From Arenicellales bacterium (lineage in GTDB: Bacteria; Pseudomonadota; Gammaproteobacteria; Arenicellales; JAHEKD01), in the NCBI GenBank assembly GCA_028284225.1, contig JANQSD010000001.1, positions 483,610 to 547,609 on the forward strand: 64,000 nt of DNA. Direction: 5' to 3'. Below, one piece after another: positions 8,797 to 17,707 of the stretch (position 1 is its first letter; every line of letters starts with the position of its first letter). Position numbers and translations under genes: made by a program. The notes beneath the pieces were generated by a model that was not told the DNA's origin, did no database searches, and worked only from the letters and a program-made list of their open reading frames with translations.

Positions 8797-9941
8797 TGTT
8801 GGCTTTTTGGGGTAAAAAACAGGATAAAGCGGTCGATCAAAAGTCCAAAGAAGCCTATTTTACAGCCTCTCAATCACAACTTATCTGGACGCGTTTCAAA
8901 AGTAACAAAACTGCAATGTTTGCAGCTTACGTGTTGATGTTCTTGGTTTTGATCGGTTTGTTTGCTCCTTTTTTATCGCCTTATGACCCCACAATAGCGG
9001 GCCGCGATCCCGATTATCAAAATGGTGCTCCACAGATTCCCAAATTTTGTGATGAAAATGGGTGTTCGGTACGGCCGTTTTTATATACCTTAGAACGTTC
9101 TCGTTCAATCGAAACAAATTTCCGGTGGGTCACAACTGAGAACAGAGAAAAACGCCGTCATCTACAACTATTCGTTGAAGGTTGGGAATATAAGTTATTC
9201 GGTATGAAGTTTAATACTCATTTATTCGGAGCCGATGAAGGTGGCATTCATATTTTCGGAACTGATGCAGCAGGCAAAGATATTTTTTCTCGTACGCTGC
9301 ATGCGATTAATACTTCATTAGCTGTTGGGACCTTGGGTGTTTTTATTAGTTTTGTTCTGGCGCTGATCATTGGTGGTGTTTCTGGCTACTTTGGTGGTGT
9401 GTTTGATGGTGTGATGCAAATGATCACTGATGCAGTCAGAACTGTTCCGAGCATTCCGTTATTCATGGCGCTTGCCGCTTTTGTCCCAGATACTTGGTCT
9501 GCGGAAATGCGATTTTTCTTTATATCGATAATATTAGGGCTTATCGGTTGGCCAACATTGGCCAGGCGTGTGCGCACACATTTGTTGGTTGAGCGAAATC
9601 AAGATTATGTTTTAGCGGCCCAGTTATCAGGTGCAAGCTCTTCACATGTCATCAGGAAGCATTTATTACCATCCTTTACCTCTTATATCATCGTTGATCT
9701 GGTTATTTCTTTTCCCTACATGGTGCTATCAGAAACAGCATTGTCTTTTATCGGCCTGGGATTAAAAGACCCGGTTAATTCTCTGGGCGTAATGCTGCAA
9801 AACGTCACCAGCGCCGATGTATTGTTAAATTATCAATGGTATTTCATTCCGGTTATCTTTTTTATTACGCTGGTGCTGGCGTTTGTGTTCGTGGGCGATG
9901 GGCTGAGAGATGCAGCAGATCCATATGGTGGGCATAAATGA
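8796..9941 (+). CDS. ABC transporter permease, DppC/OppC type, extended
   Basis: 381 aa with an N-terminal OppC_N segment (SQSQLIWTRFKSNKTAMFAAY, TM1 at about 40-60, then FLSPYDP) and the binding-protein-dependent transport domain in the second half. The EAA loop reads DYVLAAQLSGASSSHVIRKHLLP. About 80 extra residues between TM1 and the core (roughly 70-150, containing two cysteines) make it longer than ordinary DppC and pair with the long SBP. It starts with GTG at 8796 in a TAGTG overlap with the upstream gene and ends in a 4-bp ATGA overlap with the first ATPase gene. Confidence 0.92.
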   Translation: MLAFWGKKQDKAVDQKSKEAYFTASQSQLIWTRFKSNKTAMFAAYVLMFLVLIGLFAPFLSPYDPTIAGRDPDYQNGAPQIPKFCDENGCSVRPFLYTLERSRSIETNFRWVTTENREKRRHLQLFVEGWEYKLFGMKFNTHLFGADEGGIHIFGTDAAGKDIFSRTLHAINTSLAVGTLGVFISFVLALIIGGVSGYFGGVFDGVMQMITDAVRTVPSIPLFMALAAFVPDTWSAEMRFFFISIILGLIGWPTLARRVRTHLLVERNQDYVLAAQLSGASSSHVIRKHLLPSFTSYIIVDLVISFPYMVLSETALSFIGLGLKDPVNSLGVMLQNVTSADVLLNYQWYFIPVIFFITLVLAFVFVGDGLRDAADPYGGHK

Positions 9942-10945
9942 TAGAAACGCTTATTTCGGTTAAAGACCTCACTGTTCGCTTTAAGACCGACGAGGGTTTA
10001 ATCACCGCTGTTGACGGCGTAACGTTTGACGTCAAGCCGGGTGAGATTCTGGGTTTGGTGGGTGAAAGTGGTTCAGGTAAATCAGTCACTGCAAAATCGC
10101 TAATGCTGCTGAATGCTGATAACACTGTTTATGACCCCAAAAGCTCCATGAAACTAAATCTTCATGACCAAAGTATTGATATTTTGTCGTTAAAAAAGCC
10201 CCAGGATCAAATGATCATTCGTGGCGGTGCAATTTCCATGATTTTTCAGGAGCCGATGGCAAGCTTTGCACCGGCCATTACCATCGGCGATCAAATGGTG
10301 GAGCAGTTAAAACTTCATTCGAATATGCCTGACGAGAAGGCCAAAGAAATTTCTATTGAAATGCTCGAGCGGGTTGGCATTCCCGAAGCAGGCAAGCGTT
10401 TTAATCAATATGCCTTTGAATTTTCCGGCGGCATGCGTCAACGGGCCATGATCGCTATGGCATTATCGACCAAGCCCAAACTACTTATCGCTGATGAACC
10501 GACTACAGCTTTGGATGTAACCATCCAAGCTCAAGTTATTGAGCTAATGAAAGAATTGGTTGATGAATTTCATATGGCCATTATATTCATCACTCACGAT
10601 CTTGGTGTTATCGCCCAGACGGCTGATCGTGTTGCCGTGATGTATTTAGGTAATCTGGTTGAAACCGGTACTGTCCATCAAGTTATCCAACAGCCTGCTC
10701 ATCCTTATACACAGGGTTTGATTAATGCATTACCAAACCTTGAAGACCTGGATTCGCCACTAACACCGGTACCGGGTGATATTCCGTCGCCACTGGAAAG
10801 ACCTACAGGGTGTGTCTTTAACACACGCTGCTCGTTGTCTTTAGGTGAGCGTTGTGAAGCTGAGGTGCCGCATAACTTTAATGTTGCACCGGGCCATAAT
10901 GTCTCCTGTCATTTAATGGAACAGAGGATGGCTGCCAATGAGTGA
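9938..10945 (+). CDS. ABC transporter ATP-binding protein, DppD/OppD type
   Basis: 335 aa. Walker A GESGSGKS at 42-49, Q-loop FQEP near 103-106, ABC signature FSGGMRQR at 162-169, Walker B LLIADEP at 182-188, H-loop in FITHDLG. The C-terminal oligo_HPY extension (about 245-325; HPYTQGLINALPNL, PTGCVFNTRCS, CHL) is typical for the peptide/nickel importer subfamily. It overlaps the permease gene by 4 bp and the second ATPase gene by 8 bp, so expression is tightly coupled. With the next gene it forms the heterodimeric motor. Confidence 0.95.
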   Translation: MIETLISVKDLTVRFKTDEGLITAVDGVTFDVKPGEILGLVGESGSGKSVTAKSLMLLNADNTVYDPKSSMKLNLHDQSIDILSLKKPQDQMIIRGGAISMIFQEPMASFAPAITIGDQMVEQLKLHSNMPDEKAKEISIEMLERVGIPEAGKRFNQYAFEFSGGMRQRAMIAMALSTKPKLLIADEPTTALDVTIQAQVIELMKELVDEFHMAIIFITHDLGVIAQTADRVAVMYLGNLVETGTVHQVIQQPAHPYTQGLINALPNLEDLDSPLTPVPGDIPSPLERPTGCVFNTRCSLSLGERCEAEVPHNFNVAPGHNVSCHLMEQRMAANE

Positions 10946-11930
10946 AGTGCTGATTCGCTCAGATGATCTGTCGGTTTATTATCCGATAGGAGGCGGCTTT
11001 CTAAAGCCGAAGTCCTATGTTCATGCCGTTGACGGGATTAACGTAAGTATAGAAAAAGGTAGTTTTTTTGGTCTGGTCGGCGAGTCGGGTTCGGGTAAAA
11101 CAACTCTCGGTCGGGCTTTGCTCAAGGCTGCGCCTATATCCAGGGGTGAGGTATCCTATCAGGACGGCGAAGTGAGCTATGATCTGGGTTCATTGAATGG
11201 ACAAGATTTAAAAGAGTACCGCAAACGTGCACAACTGATATTTCAGGACCCTTATGCTGCGCTTAGTCCACGTATGACGGTCAGGGACATTATTGCCGAA
11301 CCACTGGAAGTCATGAGGTTGACATCATCTAGAGATGAGACTGATGAGAAAGTCAGACAAATCGCGGCTAAATGCCGTTTGAATCTTGAACATTTGCGTC
11401 GCTTCCCTCATGCCTTTTCCGGCGGTCAACGCCAGCGTATTTCAATTGCCAGAGCACTGGTGTCTGATCCTAAATTTATTGTTGCTGATGAAAGTGTGGC
11501 TGCTCTGGATGTTTCGATTCAGGCTGATGTGCTAAATCTGCTCAAGTCAATTCAAAAAGAATCAGGCATTACCTTTATGTTTATCAGCCATGACCTCAGT
11601 GTGGTTGCACATGTCTGTGATCATGTGGCGGTTATGTATTTAGGGCGGTTGATTGAAACAGCTCCTTCGCGGCAGCTGTTCAGTATGCCTAAACATCCTT
11701 ATACCAAAGCATTATTGTCAGCTATTCCGTCATTAGATCCGGATGAACGCGGTAAGGCTGAAAAGCTAGAAGGTGAAATTCCCTCGCCAACGAATCCGCC
11801 GCCAGGTTGTAAATTTCAAACACGTTGTAGATTTGCGGTAGATAAGTGCAGGAGAGAAGAACCGCGGCTGGAAGATAGCGGTGGTGGCCATAATGTTGCT
11901 TGTCATCGCTGGCAGGAATTATTGGCCTAA
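10938..11930 (+). CDS. ABC transporter ATP-binding protein, DppF/OppF type
   Basis: 330 aa. Walker A GESGSGKT at 48-55, Q-loop FQDP at 102-105, signature FSGGQRQR at 160-167. Walker B is FIVADES, so the usual DEP is DES here; the catalytic glutamate is kept. H-loop FISHDLS and a C-terminal oligo_HPY region (HPYTKALLSAIPSL, PPGCKFQTRC) complete the subfamily features. It is the last gene of the importer operon. Just after the stop, TTGGCCT (11922-11928) and AGGCCAA (11941-11947) could pair across a T-rich loop, a weak candidate for transcription end. Confidence 0.95.
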   Translation: MSEVLIRSDDLSVYYPIGGGFLKPKSYVHAVDGINVSIEKGSFFGLVGESGSGKTTLGRALLKAAPISRGEVSYQDGEVSYDLGSLNGQDLKEYRKRAQLIFQDPYAALSPRMTVRDIIAEPLEVMRLTSSRDETDEKVRQIAAKCRLNLEHLRRFPHAFSGGQRQRISIARALVSDPKFIVADESVAALDVSIQADVLNLLKSIQKESGITFMFISHDLSVVAHVCDHVAVMYLGRLIETAPSRQLFSMPKHPYTKALLSAIPSLDPDERGKAEKLEGEIPSPTNPPPGCKFQTRCRFAVDKCRREEPRLEDSGGGHNVACHRWQELLA

Positions 11931-11938
11931 ATTTTTTA

Positions 11939-12109
11939 TCAGGCCAACAATAATAACGACGAAACAACAATTATAGAACTAACTTCAATTATCGGTTTGT
12001 TTAAGGTAGCATGCTCAGTTTTTTTAATTAGTCTTAAGCAAAACAACATGCCAATAAACGAAATAATCAAGACAAATATTGCTGTATAAATATTTATTAT
12101 TGTTTTCAT
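11939..12109 (-). CDS. Possible small membrane protein, 56 aa
   Basis: This short frame begins with ATG at 12109, behind a good ribosome-binding site (AAGGTGG, 7-8 bases upstream). It encodes two hydrophobic stretches (about 3-25, IYTAIFVLIISFIGMLFCL, and 41-56) separated by a charged KKTEH linker, so a two-helix inner-membrane protein is plausible. It ends at 11939, convergent with the ABC ATPase gene. No family is recognised. The composition is very AT-rich, so a chance frame cannot be excluded. Confidence 0.4.
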   Translation of the reverse strand: MKTIINIYTAIFVLIISFIGMLFCLRLIKKTEHATLNKPIIEVSSIIVVSSLLLLA

Positions 12110-12245
12110 TTTATACCACCTTTTTATTATTCTCAGGTTACTACTAATGCTGCTATTAAACAACGTGAATAGTACACATACTATTGCATAGTTGTTAGGG
12201 AAAGTCTGTATAACTTTAGTCTTGTGGCCGATTTAATCCTTGCTC

Positions 12246-12341
12246 AAAAGTACCAAACTATTTCTAATTGCAAATGACTGTCCTGGCGTAAATCGAATAA
12301 TACGTTTTCACTATCAACCTGGCTGAAATATTGAGTTTCAA
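12246..12341 (-). pseudogene. Detached duplicate of the 3' end of the outer-membrane barrel gene
   Basis: These 96 bases match 13277-13372, the last 31 codons of the beta-barrel gene, with only 3 mismatches. Read on the minus strand the fragment still gives TQYFSQVDSENVLFDLRQDS and onward to WYF plus a stop (TGA instead of TAG). Upstream of it the frame is interrupted by stops and similarity ends. The two copies are direct repeats bracketing the methyltransferase gene. Confidence 0.88.
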
Positions 12342-12396
12342 TTAGTGAAAACTCAGTTTAATATCCATATTTTTTTAATTAATGAATTATGAATAA

Positions 12397-13236
12397 ATGC
12401 AAATGTTGAATATAGTAAAAAGAATTATTCCCTCGCCGATTAAACTGAAAATTAGAGCTTATCGTGAAGCAAAATTGAAAGAAAAACTATTCGGTGATTA
12501 TGCGTCGCTTGTCCCTGCAGTTGAAGATATGTTCGACGGCCCTCCGAGTTTGCAACACTTTAAGTCAAACGGGGAAAGCTTTCTTGAAATTTACCAAGAA
12601 ATATGTGGGCTTGAGCAGGATGAGGTCATGCTTGATGTAGGTTCTGGAATTGGAAGAAAGACTCTACCTCTAACTCGATACTTTAATGATAACGCAATTT
12701 ATTGGGGTATTGACTTAACAAAAGTGGGAGTGGATTGGTGTAGTGAAAAAATTACGCCAAGATTTCCAAACTTTCAGTTCCAACATATTGATGTCTATAA
12801 TAAATTTTATAATCCACTTGGAAGCCATCAACCTGAAAAGTATAGATTTCCTTTCGATGATGAAACATTTAGTTTCGTTATGCTCGGATCAGTGTTTACT
12901 CATATGCTCCCGGCTGAAGTTGAGAACTATTTGTCTGAGATACATCGTGTATTAAAACAAGATGGGCGCTGTTTAATTACTTATTTTCTTCTTGATGAAG
13001 AATCATTAGCATTAGTAGATGCTGGTAATAGCGATTTTGATTTCAAATATAAGTTTGATGGATATCGTACTGTCAGTCGCGAGGTTCCAGAAAAGGTTAT
13101 CGGTCTTGAAGAAGATTTGATCTGGAATCTGTATGCACAGTTAGGTTTTGAAATAAAGCGTGTCGATTATGGTTCATGGTGTAAGCGTAAGGTTTATCTC
13201 AATTATCAAGATATGATTCTAGCCTACAAAAGATAA
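12397..13236 (+). CDS. Class I SAM-dependent methyltransferase
   Basis: 279 aa. SAM-binding motif I is MLDVGSGIGRKTLPL (about 80-95), motif II carries WGIDLT, and the post-motif region FPFDDETFSFVMLGSVFTHM precedes the HRVLKQDGRCLITYF strand, as in the Methyltransf_11/25 group. Such enzymes methylate small molecules, lipids or surface glycans; the acceptor here is unknown. ATG at 12397 is used; ATG at 12403 is an alternative and neither has a strong ribosome-binding site. The gene is AT-richer than its neighbours and sits alone between two copies of the 3' end of the neighbouring outer-membrane gene, which points to acquisition as a single-gene insert. Confidence 0.85.
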   Translation: MQMLNIVKRIIPSPIKLKIRAYREAKLKEKLFGDYASLVPAVEDMFDGPPSLQHFKSNGESFLEIYQEICGLEQDEVMLDVGSGIGRKTLPLTRYFNDNAIYWGIDLTKVGVDWCSEKITPRFPNFQFQHIDVYNKFYNPLGSHQPEKYRFPFDDETFSFVMLGSVFTHMLPAEVENYLSEIHRVLKQDGRCLITYFLLDEESLALVDAGNSDFDFKYKFDGYRTVSREVPEKVIGLEEDLIWNLYAQLGFEIKRVDYGSWCKRKVYLNYQDMILAYKR

Positions 13237-13274
13237 GAATCAGGTCTGTGCGATACAAAAAAATTTACTATAAG

Positions 13275-14462
13275 CTAAAAGTACCAAACTATTTCTAATT
13301 GCAAGTGACTGTCCTGACGTAAATCGAATAATACGTTTTCACTATCAACCTGGCTGAAATATTGAGCTTCAAGATTAACCTTTACGCTGTCACCGAATCT
13401 GCGGCTGGTTTCAAGTCGAAATGAACGGCTTTGATCGTCCAGATCATAGCCAAAGCCGGCTAATAATTCAGTGCTTTGTACGTCGTTCATTGCCAGGCGA
13501 GTGCCGAAGAATAAATCATTTTGTAAAGCCGCTTGGTTTTTGTCGCGTTGGTCATATTGATATTCCATTAACACACCCAGATCAGCGTCACTTTCATTAA
13601 TACCGACAAAAGTATATTCAAAACCAGCGCCGGCGGCCCAGAAATTTTCATTTAACCCATCTCTATGAATGGCCTCCAGCTTCCATAGCCATTCTTCGCC
13701 AGTGTATTGTAAATCTAGGCCGGTTTGTTCAATTTGCTGATAAAAAGGGACTAAACTCGATTGATCTTCAGAGAGTTGAAAAATCGGTTCCCGGCTAGTG
13801 CCGTCAAACCAGGATATGCCTATGTCGAAGTTACCGAAATAATGAGACCAGCGCAGCGCATAATCAATATGATTTTCTTCGTCGGAAGATTGATAGGTGA
13901 CATTGTCGGTATCAACAACTAGACCGGAACGTAAACGACCCTCTTCACCTGCAAAAGTACGTTCACGAAAATAGGGCAAAACAAAGAATTCCACTAGACC
14001 GAAATCCTTGTTTAACCCCAGGTGCAACATAGGCTGTCCGAGTTTGTCTTCCCCGTCGATGTTCTCAACTGTATCGGTTTGATTAACAATATCCACTAAA
14101 TGTTGAAACTCAAGCACTCCCCAGAATATTTTGTTAATGCCTATTCGCCATTCCCAATCACCGTTAACATCGAGGAAGTAAAGCTCTCTGATGTCTGCAT
14201 GTGTGCGTTCATCATCTTCACTATCAACTCGAGCAAATGGAATAAAAGTAATACCATTATCACCGTTGTTCCATTGATGACGAAATTCAGGTTGAATGCT
14301 GATCGAACCTGTAAAGCCCTCACTTTGTTCAGCAAATAAAGGGTCTTCAATAAAATAACGTCCCTCAATGCCGATGTTGCCGGAAAATTCAGCTCTGCTT
14401 AGCGTTGATGCTGTTAAGCAGAGTATTAGCAACGCTGTTCGTAATATCCACTTGTATCCCAT
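13275..14462 (-). CDS. Outer-membrane beta-barrel protein of the exporter operon
   Basis: 395 aa from ATG at 14462. The signal peptide begins MGYKWILRTALLILCLTAST and is cut near SRA/EF. The mature part alternates polar and hydrophobic residues in beta strands, with many acidic and aromatic turns. It ends in LEIVWYF, the C-terminal aromatic signature recognised by the BAM machinery. This is a porin/DUF1302-like barrel; no substrate is known. The open frame could extend to 14570, but that part reads through a palindromic intergenic repeat and is rejected. It is the last gene of the MarR-MMPL-LolA-like operon and probably completes a trans-envelope route. Its last 96 bp are duplicated at 12246-12341. 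Confidence 0.8.
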   Translation of the reverse strand: MGYKWILRTALLILCLTASTLSRAEFSGNIGIEGRYFIEDPLFAEQSEGFTGSISIQPEFRHQWNNGDNGITFIPFARVDSEDDERTHADIRELYFLDVNGDWEWRIGINKIFWGVLEFQHLVDIVNQTDTVENIDGEDKLGQPMLHLGLNKDFGLVEFFVLPYFRERTFAGEEGRLRSGLVVDTDNVTYQSSDEENHIDYALRWSHYFGNFDIGISWFDGTSREPIFQLSEDQSSLVPFYQQIEQTGLDLQYTGEEWLWKLEAIHRDGLNENFWAAGAGFEYTFVGINESDADLGVLMEYQYDQRDKNQAALQNDLFFGTRLAMNDVQSTELLAGFGYDLDDQSRSFRLETSRRFGDSVKVNLEAQYFSQVDSENVLFDLRQDSHLQLEIVWYF

Positions 14463-14575
14463 AATCGTCATGCCGGAAACGCCGAAGGCGTTATCCGGTG
14501 TCTCCATGTTCGAACACTGATTGGTAAACAGAGATTCTGGATACGTGCTTCGCACATTCCAGAATGACAAGCGGA
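14463..14575. repeat. Palindromic intergenic repeats (REP-like)
   Basis: Two adjoining imperfect inverted repeats: GTCATGCCGG...CCGGTGTCTCC, and AGATTCTGG...CCAGAATGAC around a TGCTTCGCA loop. They share the ATTCTGG/CCAGAATGAC arms with other intergenic repeats in the window (22732-22769, 32013-32096, 38115-38145). They separate the barrel gene from the LolA-like gene. Confidence 0.65.
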
Positions 14576-14589
14576 AAATATAGAAGTCA

Positions 14590-15375
14590 TTAGCGCAAAC
14601 GTTTTAATCCGTTTTTGTCAAAATCGTTTTCAGTTAAACCTGTTTTAAAGGCGTAATTCTCCCAACTCAGTGTTGTCGATTTCCCGGTTTGGTGATTGAT
14701 CATTTCCATGCTCTCAGGGCGCCAATGTTTGCCGGCATACTGGTTGTATCCGCTAGAAGTTAACGTCTTTAACAATGTGTTCTTACGGTCATAATATTCA
14801 ACTTTAACAACTCTATACGCTTCCTTATCGATCCAGCCAATTTGGCGGGTATATCCTGAGTATTCATAAGCGGGAAATCGTTCAATGACATAACATTCAT
14901 ATTCACCGCAGGCTTCGTCACGTAAAAACTTATAAGTATATTTTTCGACTTCTTGAGAACCTAAATCTTCAAAAGCAAACTCACTGCCCATGAAGGGGCC
15001 GGACTTGTTCTTGGATGAAATTCTTTTGACTCGTTTGAGCGCAGGTAGATACAACCATTGGTCGTCAGGTTCAAGTCCATGTGAATAAGTCAGAGAAGCT
15101 GTACCTTTTACATCAGCAGGTTCCAGAAATAATGACAAGCTCTTGTCACCATCGCCTTCGACTTCAAGTGTTTTACTCTTGATTTGCCGAATACTTTCCT
15201 GGCCTTTGCGATTTTTCAGTGTCATCACCATATCAGCAGTGAAATCGACAAAACCGGCATCAAATGCATCAGCCTCCTGGGCAATTCGTAATCCTTTTTC
15301 TTCATCGGTTTCAGCAGTCGCAACAATACTGAATAGTGAAGTGACCAGGAGTGTTGCAAATAATTGTTTTTTCAT
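14590..15375 (-). CDS. Outer-membrane lipoprotein-sorting (LolA-like) protein
   Basis: 261 aa with a signal peptide cut after about residue 21 (VATA/ETDEEKG). The mature protein matches the LolA-like family adjoining MMPL exporters: DMVMTLKNRKGQE, FLEPADVKGTASLTYSH, DDQWLYLPALKRVKRISS, GPFMGSEFAFEDL and GYTRQIGWIDKEAYRVVKVEYYD are its conserved blocks. The half-open beta barrel is presumed to carry a lipid or lipoprotein across the periplasm. It starts 6 bp after the MMPL gene stop, so the two are cotranscribed. The family role as periplasmic carrier is inferred from fold, not from sequence proof. Confidence 0.88.
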   Translation of the reverse strand: MKKQLFATLLVTSLFSIVATAETDEEKGLRIAQEADAFDAGFVDFTADMVMTLKNRKGQESIRQIKSKTLEVEGDGDKSLSLFLEPADVKGTASLTYSHGLEPDDQWLYLPALKRVKRISSKNKSGPFMGSEFAFEDLGSQEVEKYTYKFLRDEACGEYECYVIERFPAYEYSGYTRQIGWIDKEAYRVVKVEYYDRKNTLLKTLTSSGYNQYAGKHWRPESMEMINHQTGKSTTLSWENYAFKTGLTENDFDKNGLKRLR

Positions 15376-15381
15376 CGTAGT

Positions 15382-17706
15382 TTAGCCTGTAATTGGAATT
15401 GCTTGTTCGAGCCTATTATCGCGACTTTTGTTTGAAATTAAGATTAACAACGGTGGCAATAATAAGAAATCAATTAATAATGCCAATGCCATAGTGAGCG
15501 ATGTCATCAGGCCCATATCAGCATTTAGCTTAAAGGATGATGTGCCGAGTACAAAAAAACCGGCAACTAATGCCAGTGAAGTAATCCATAGAGCGATTCC
15601 GACACCAGAAAAAGCCGATTTTACTGCTGCCTCTGCACTTAACCCCTGCTCACGAATGGCACGCAGATATTTACTCATAAAGTGAATAGTGTCATCTACA
15701 ACAATGCCCAGGGTCATTGCGGTGACAAAGGCTAAACTCATGCCTATTTCGGAGACGAAAATTCCCCACAGCCCAAAGGCCACGGCAACAGGCAGCAGAT
15801 TAGGAATCAAACTCAGTAAACCGTATTTTAAAGAACGAAATACCAGGATCAAAAGCAACGAGATCACAACTAACGCAATACTTGTTCCGAGTAGCATGCT
15901 TTTAATGTTAGTAATACCGATATGGGAGAACATGACTGTTGGGCTGCCACCATACGTTGCAATTGCAGGCGTATTTTCATTCATCCAGTTAATGATTCTT
16001 TGCTCCAGTGCAAGGACTTGTTGAGTAGTCAGAATTTCTAACGTCACCGACACGCGTGTTGAGGATTTGGAAATATCAATTTGATTGTTTAAATCCAAAC
16101 CGTAGGGTAGGGACATCTCATAGAGCAATAAGTATTGTGCAGCCAAGTCACGTTGCTGCGGTAATTGGTACCAACTTTGATCGTCACCATGTAAATTCTT
16201 GTTTAAGCGCTTCATGGTATCGGTGATACTGTTGACATGAACGACTTCTGGTTGTGTTTCCATCCAGCGCACAAATTTGTCCACCTGAGACTGAAATTCT
16301 GGTATTGATACACCACCTTCTTGTTTGGAATCCAATGAGAAATCAACAAAATAAATTCCACCTAGATGTTCAGCTACATATTCAGAATCGGTTCTAAACG
16401 GGATGCGTTCGTCAAAATACTTAACGAAATTGTCATTTAAATAGTTTTTGCTAATGAACGCAGCAACGCCAAAGGTTAGCAGCAGGCAACTCCACAGAAG
16501 TACTTTTTGGTTGTTAATCACGAAGTCGGCAAATTTGTCCATTACTACAGTAAATCGTGTCGACTCGGTCTGTTTTATGTTGCAGGGCAAAATCGCCAAC
16601 ATCGCCGGTAGCAGGGTGATTGCATAAATGAACGCAAACATTACGCCTACAGCGGAAAAATTACCTAAATGTCGAAATGGTGGGGCATCACTAAAGTTAA
16701 GTGCCATGAATCCGATCGCAGTTGTGACTGAAGTAAAAAATATAGGCATAAAGTTGACGCGTATGGATTCACGGATGGCATCGTATTTGTCTTTGCCTTT
16801 TCTGACTTCCTGCACCCAGGTCACGAGTAGGTGCACGCAATCGGCGACAGCTAAAGTCATGATAATAGTTGGCAGTGACATTAGCGGTGTTGTGAGTTCA
16901 GTGCCGGACCAGCCGATTGTGCCCATAGTGGTCATGACAGTGAAAAGAATCACTAAAAAGACGGTTAAGACTCTAAAAAAGCCACGAATAAACAAAAAGA
17001 TAATAATTAGAATCGATGCTAATGAAATCGGAATAAGATGCGTCATGTCATACAATGATGCCTGTGCGAACGCATTATTCATCATCACAATACCACTTAA
17101 ATGAAAATCGTGATCAGGATAGGCTTGTTCCGCATAATCAACGATTTGTTGAACGAATCCAGCGACTTCAGGGACTTCCACATTAGGGTTAATACCGGGT
17201 AGTTCAACCGTAATATTTACCGCTGTTATGTCGGCATCCTCCGAGACCAGGCGGTGCACTAATGTGGGTTCATTTAAGACGGTGGACTTAATTTTATCGA
17301 GATCAATTTGACTTAATGCACCGGGTTCTTCCACCAAGTCTTCAACAATTAAATCATCTTCTATTGAGTACGTGTGTTGATAATTGCTTAGTGAATCTAC
17401 TCGAATTGAGTAGGGTGTTTGCCAGGCTCGATCTGTTAAATCAACAACAATTTCTAATGTCTCAGTAGTAAAAACATTGCCGTTCTTCGGTGTGATCGTA
17501 ATTAAAGCATTATCGTTTTTAGTGTAAGTGTCTTGTAAATTCTCAAAGGCGATCAATTGAGGGTTGTCACCATCAAAAAACACTCGATAATCATTATTGA
17601 ACTCTAAAAATCGCCCACCTGAAGCAGCCAGCATAACCATAGCGATAGCGCCTAAAACAACCAGATACTTGAAGCGAATAATAAAGTTTGCATACTGTTT
17701 TAGCAT
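15382..17706 (-). CDS. RND-superfamily exporter, MMPL type
   Basis: 774 aa from ATG at 17706, chosen because AAGGA lies 8-9 bases upstream and it begins 1 bp after the MarR stop; an upstream ATG (17757) would overlap marR by 50 bp. The topology is the duplicated RND plan: TM1, a large periplasmic domain (about 45-205), a five-helix bundle with VADCVHLLVTWVQEVRKGKD, then TM7, a second periplasmic loop and a second bundle with GIVVDDTIHFMSKYLRAIREQG. This MMPL/HpnN-like class exports lipids or hydrophobic compounds by proton motive force. With the LolA-like and barrel proteins it could form a lipid export route to the outer membrane. Confidence 0.92.
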   Translation of the reverse strand: MLKQYANFIIRFKYLVVLGAIAMVMLAASGGRFLEFNNDYRVFFDGDNPQLIAFENLQDTYTKNDNALITITPKNGNVFTTETLEIVVDLTDRAWQTPYSIRVDSLSNYQHTYSIEDDLIVEDLVEEPGALSQIDLDKIKSTVLNEPTLVHRLVSEDADITAVNITVELPGINPNVEVPEVAGFVQQIVDYAEQAYPDHDFHLSGIVMMNNAFAQASLYDMTHLIPISLASILIIIFLFIRGFFRVLTVFLVILFTVMTTMGTIGWSGTELTTPLMSLPTIIMTLAVADCVHLLVTWVQEVRKGKDKYDAIRESIRVNFMPIFFTSVTTAIGFMALNFSDAPPFRHLGNFSAVGVMFAFIYAITLLPAMLAILPCNIKQTESTRFTVVMDKFADFVINNQKVLLWSCLLLTFGVAAFISKNYLNDNFVKYFDERIPFRTDSEYVAEHLGGIYFVDFSLDSKQEGGVSIPEFQSQVDKFVRWMETQPEVVHVNSITDTMKRLNKNLHGDDQSWYQLPQQRDLAAQYLLLYEMSLPYGLDLNNQIDISKSSTRVSVTLEILTTQQVLALEQRIINWMNENTPAIATYGGSPTVMFSHIGITNIKSMLLGTSIALVVISLLLILVFRSLKYGLLSLIPNLLPVAVAFGLWGIFVSEIGMSLAFVTAMTLGIVVDDTIHFMSKYLRAIREQGLSAEAAVKSAFSGVGIALWITSLALVAGFFVLGTSSFKLNADMGLMTSLTMALALLIDFLLLPPLLILISNKSRDNRLEQAIPITG

Positions 17707-17707
17707 A

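Noticed and set aside
14463..14570. Upstream extension of the barrel gene by 36 codons
   Set aside because: The extra codons read through palindromic intergenic repeats, and a proper signal peptide starts at ATG 14462.
16628..17104. 158-codon open frame on the plus strand
   Set aside because: It is antisense to the conserved MMPL gene, has biased composition and no ribosome-binding site.
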